The notes under the pieces are model-generated. The model did not search any database, was not told the origin of the DNA, and was given only the letters and a program-made list of their open reading frames with translations. This document shows, piece after piece, positions 63,261 through 64,000 of a stretch of 64,000 nucleotides of DNA. The translations under genes and the position numbers were made by a program. The DNA comes from Chondrinema litorale (GTDB lineage Bacteria > Bacteroidota > Bacteroidia > Cytophagales > Flammeovirgaceae), in assembly GCF_026250525.1 (NCBI RefSeq), contig NZ_CP111043.1, forward strand, positions 124,001 to 188,000, given 5' to 3'. The stretch's first letter is position 1, and the number at the start of each line of letters is the position of its first letter.

Positions 63261-64000
63261 ATGAAAAACGATTCTAAAAATATATTCTGGGCAAGTTATG
63301 CTGATTTAATGACGGCCTTGTTCATAATTACCCTAACTCTCTTTGTATTGAGCTATAAAATGTTCAAAGATAAAGAAGCTGGGCTCGAAGATCTAAAACA
63401 AGAGCTTTTATTACGAAGCGATAAGATTGCCCAACAAGAAGAAGAACTTGACAGAATTAGCAGCTACTTAATTTCTGAAAAAAATCTGGCAGACTCATTA
63501 GTAAAACAACTAGAGAATGAAAGAGGCAGGCTGTTGGTAATGGAAGAAGAGTTTAGAAAGTTAAAAGAAATTGAAGAAGCAATTTCTAAATTAGATTCTA
63601 GGTACTTTGCCTATCAACCGCAGTATAAGCGACATGTGCTAAAGTCTGATGTACAGTTTTCTACAGGAAGTGCCATCATTAAACAAGAGTACCACCTAAT
63701 GTTAGAAAATGCTGGTCGGGCACTTAAAACGCTTATGGATAGTCTTGAATCAAGCTTAAATATTAAATACTTGCTTGTAATTGAAGGTAGTGCTTCAAAA
63801 GACAACTATTCTCGTAACTACGAATTAAGTTACGAAAGAGCTCTCCAACTTAAAAAACTTTGGAACCGACAAGGAGTAGAATTTGATGAGGATAAAATCC
63901 AAGTAATTATTTCTGGTAGCGGTACAGGAGGTATTGGTCGAGTAAACAATAATGAAAAACTCAATCAACGTTTTCTTATTTATATCATTCCTAAAGTTGG
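63261..64000 (+). CDS. MotB/OmpA-like protein (ZorB-like), cut by the window end
   Basis: Open frame from the ATG at 63261 to the last base, 246 codons without a stop. The N-terminal helix contains WASYADLMTALFIITLTLF, matching the MotB plug region (YADxMTA) with the ion-carrying aspartate at residue 15. A coiled coil (about 36-115) is followed by an OmpA-like peptidoglycan-binding domain (about 130-246): SDVQFSTGSAIIKQEY, NYELSYERALQLKKLW and NEKLNQRFLIYIIP. It is the partner of the channel protein upstream: together an ion-driven stator anchored to the cell wall. Downstream genes are beyond the window. Confidence 0.88.
   Translation, partial: MKNDSKNIFWASYADLMTALFIITLTLFVLSYKMFKDKEAGLEDLKQELLLRSDKIAQQEEELDRISSYLISEKNLADSLVKQLENERGRLLVMEEEFRKLKEIEEAISKLDSRYFAYQPQYKRHVLKSDVQFSTGSAIIKQEYHLMLENAGRALKTLMDSLESSLNIKYLLVIEGSASKDNYSRNYELSYERALQLKKLWNRQGVEFDEDKIQVIISGSGTGGIGRVNNNEKLNQRFLIYIIPKV

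Overview
The window is AT-rich bacterial DNA that reads as a chromosomal segment of a member of the Bacteroidota, most likely a marine Cytophagales (Flammeovirga-like) bacterium. Evidence: TonB-dependent receptors with an N-terminal carboxypeptidase-regulatory-like domain, a DUF4249 lipoprotein directly after one receptor, a fused DAHP synthase/type II chorismate mutase, an OstA-like LptA protein, a RibBA with a degenerate second domain, and TAnnTTTG-type -7 promoter boxes. I saw no insertion sequences, phage genes, CRISPR arrays, tRNA or rRNA genes.

Layout. 0.1-10 kb (minus strand): a NADAR protein, a TlpA-type thioredoxin protein split by a one-base frameshift, a DUF4419 protein, the RNA 2'-phosphotransferase KptA, a small lipoprotein and two tandem M1 metallopeptidase paralogues. 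10.3-14.9 kb (plus): a PhoD-like phosphatase lipoprotein, then a TonB receptor with a DUF4249 partner. 14.9-18.6 kb (minus): six tandem single-gene copies of a ~100-residue secreted protein; each has its own terminator and a shared, precisely spaced four-box upstream module. 18.9-21.7 kb: an S9 peptidase fused to a SUMF1-like domain. 21.7-25.1 kb (minus): a probable metal-uptake operon (small His/Cys membrane protein, TonB receptor, acidic lipoprotein) with a palindrome at its start. 25.3-43.5 kb: housekeeping and mixed genes, namely sufC-sufD, a DinB-like protein, ribBA with a peroxiredoxin, a TPR protein, a nucleotidyltransferase-like protein, a flippase, a crotonase, DAHP synthase/chorismate mutase with aroB, an LRR protein, PspA, a J-domain protein and two envelope proteins. 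43.5-47.2 kb: tilS with a cyclic-nucleotide-binding-domain protein, divergent from the OstA-like gene.

47.3-61.6 kb is one long minus-strand exopolysaccharide/O-antigen cluster. Transcription runs from a Wzx flippase at 61.6 kb through a nitroreductase-like protein, a pyruvyl transferase, four glycosyltransferases, two Wzy/ligase-like membrane proteins and a Wzz-like protein, to two lipid-linked initiating sugar-phosphate transferases.

At the right edge (61.95 kb to the end, plus strand) lies a MotA/TolQ-like channel protein with a long coiled coil, followed by a MotB/OmpA-like protein cut by the window end. The pair is organised like ZorA-ZorB of Zorya anti-phage defence but has a different topology, and its downstream partners are outside the window. 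This pair and the six-copy array with its phased regulatory module are the two best candidates for an undescribed system.
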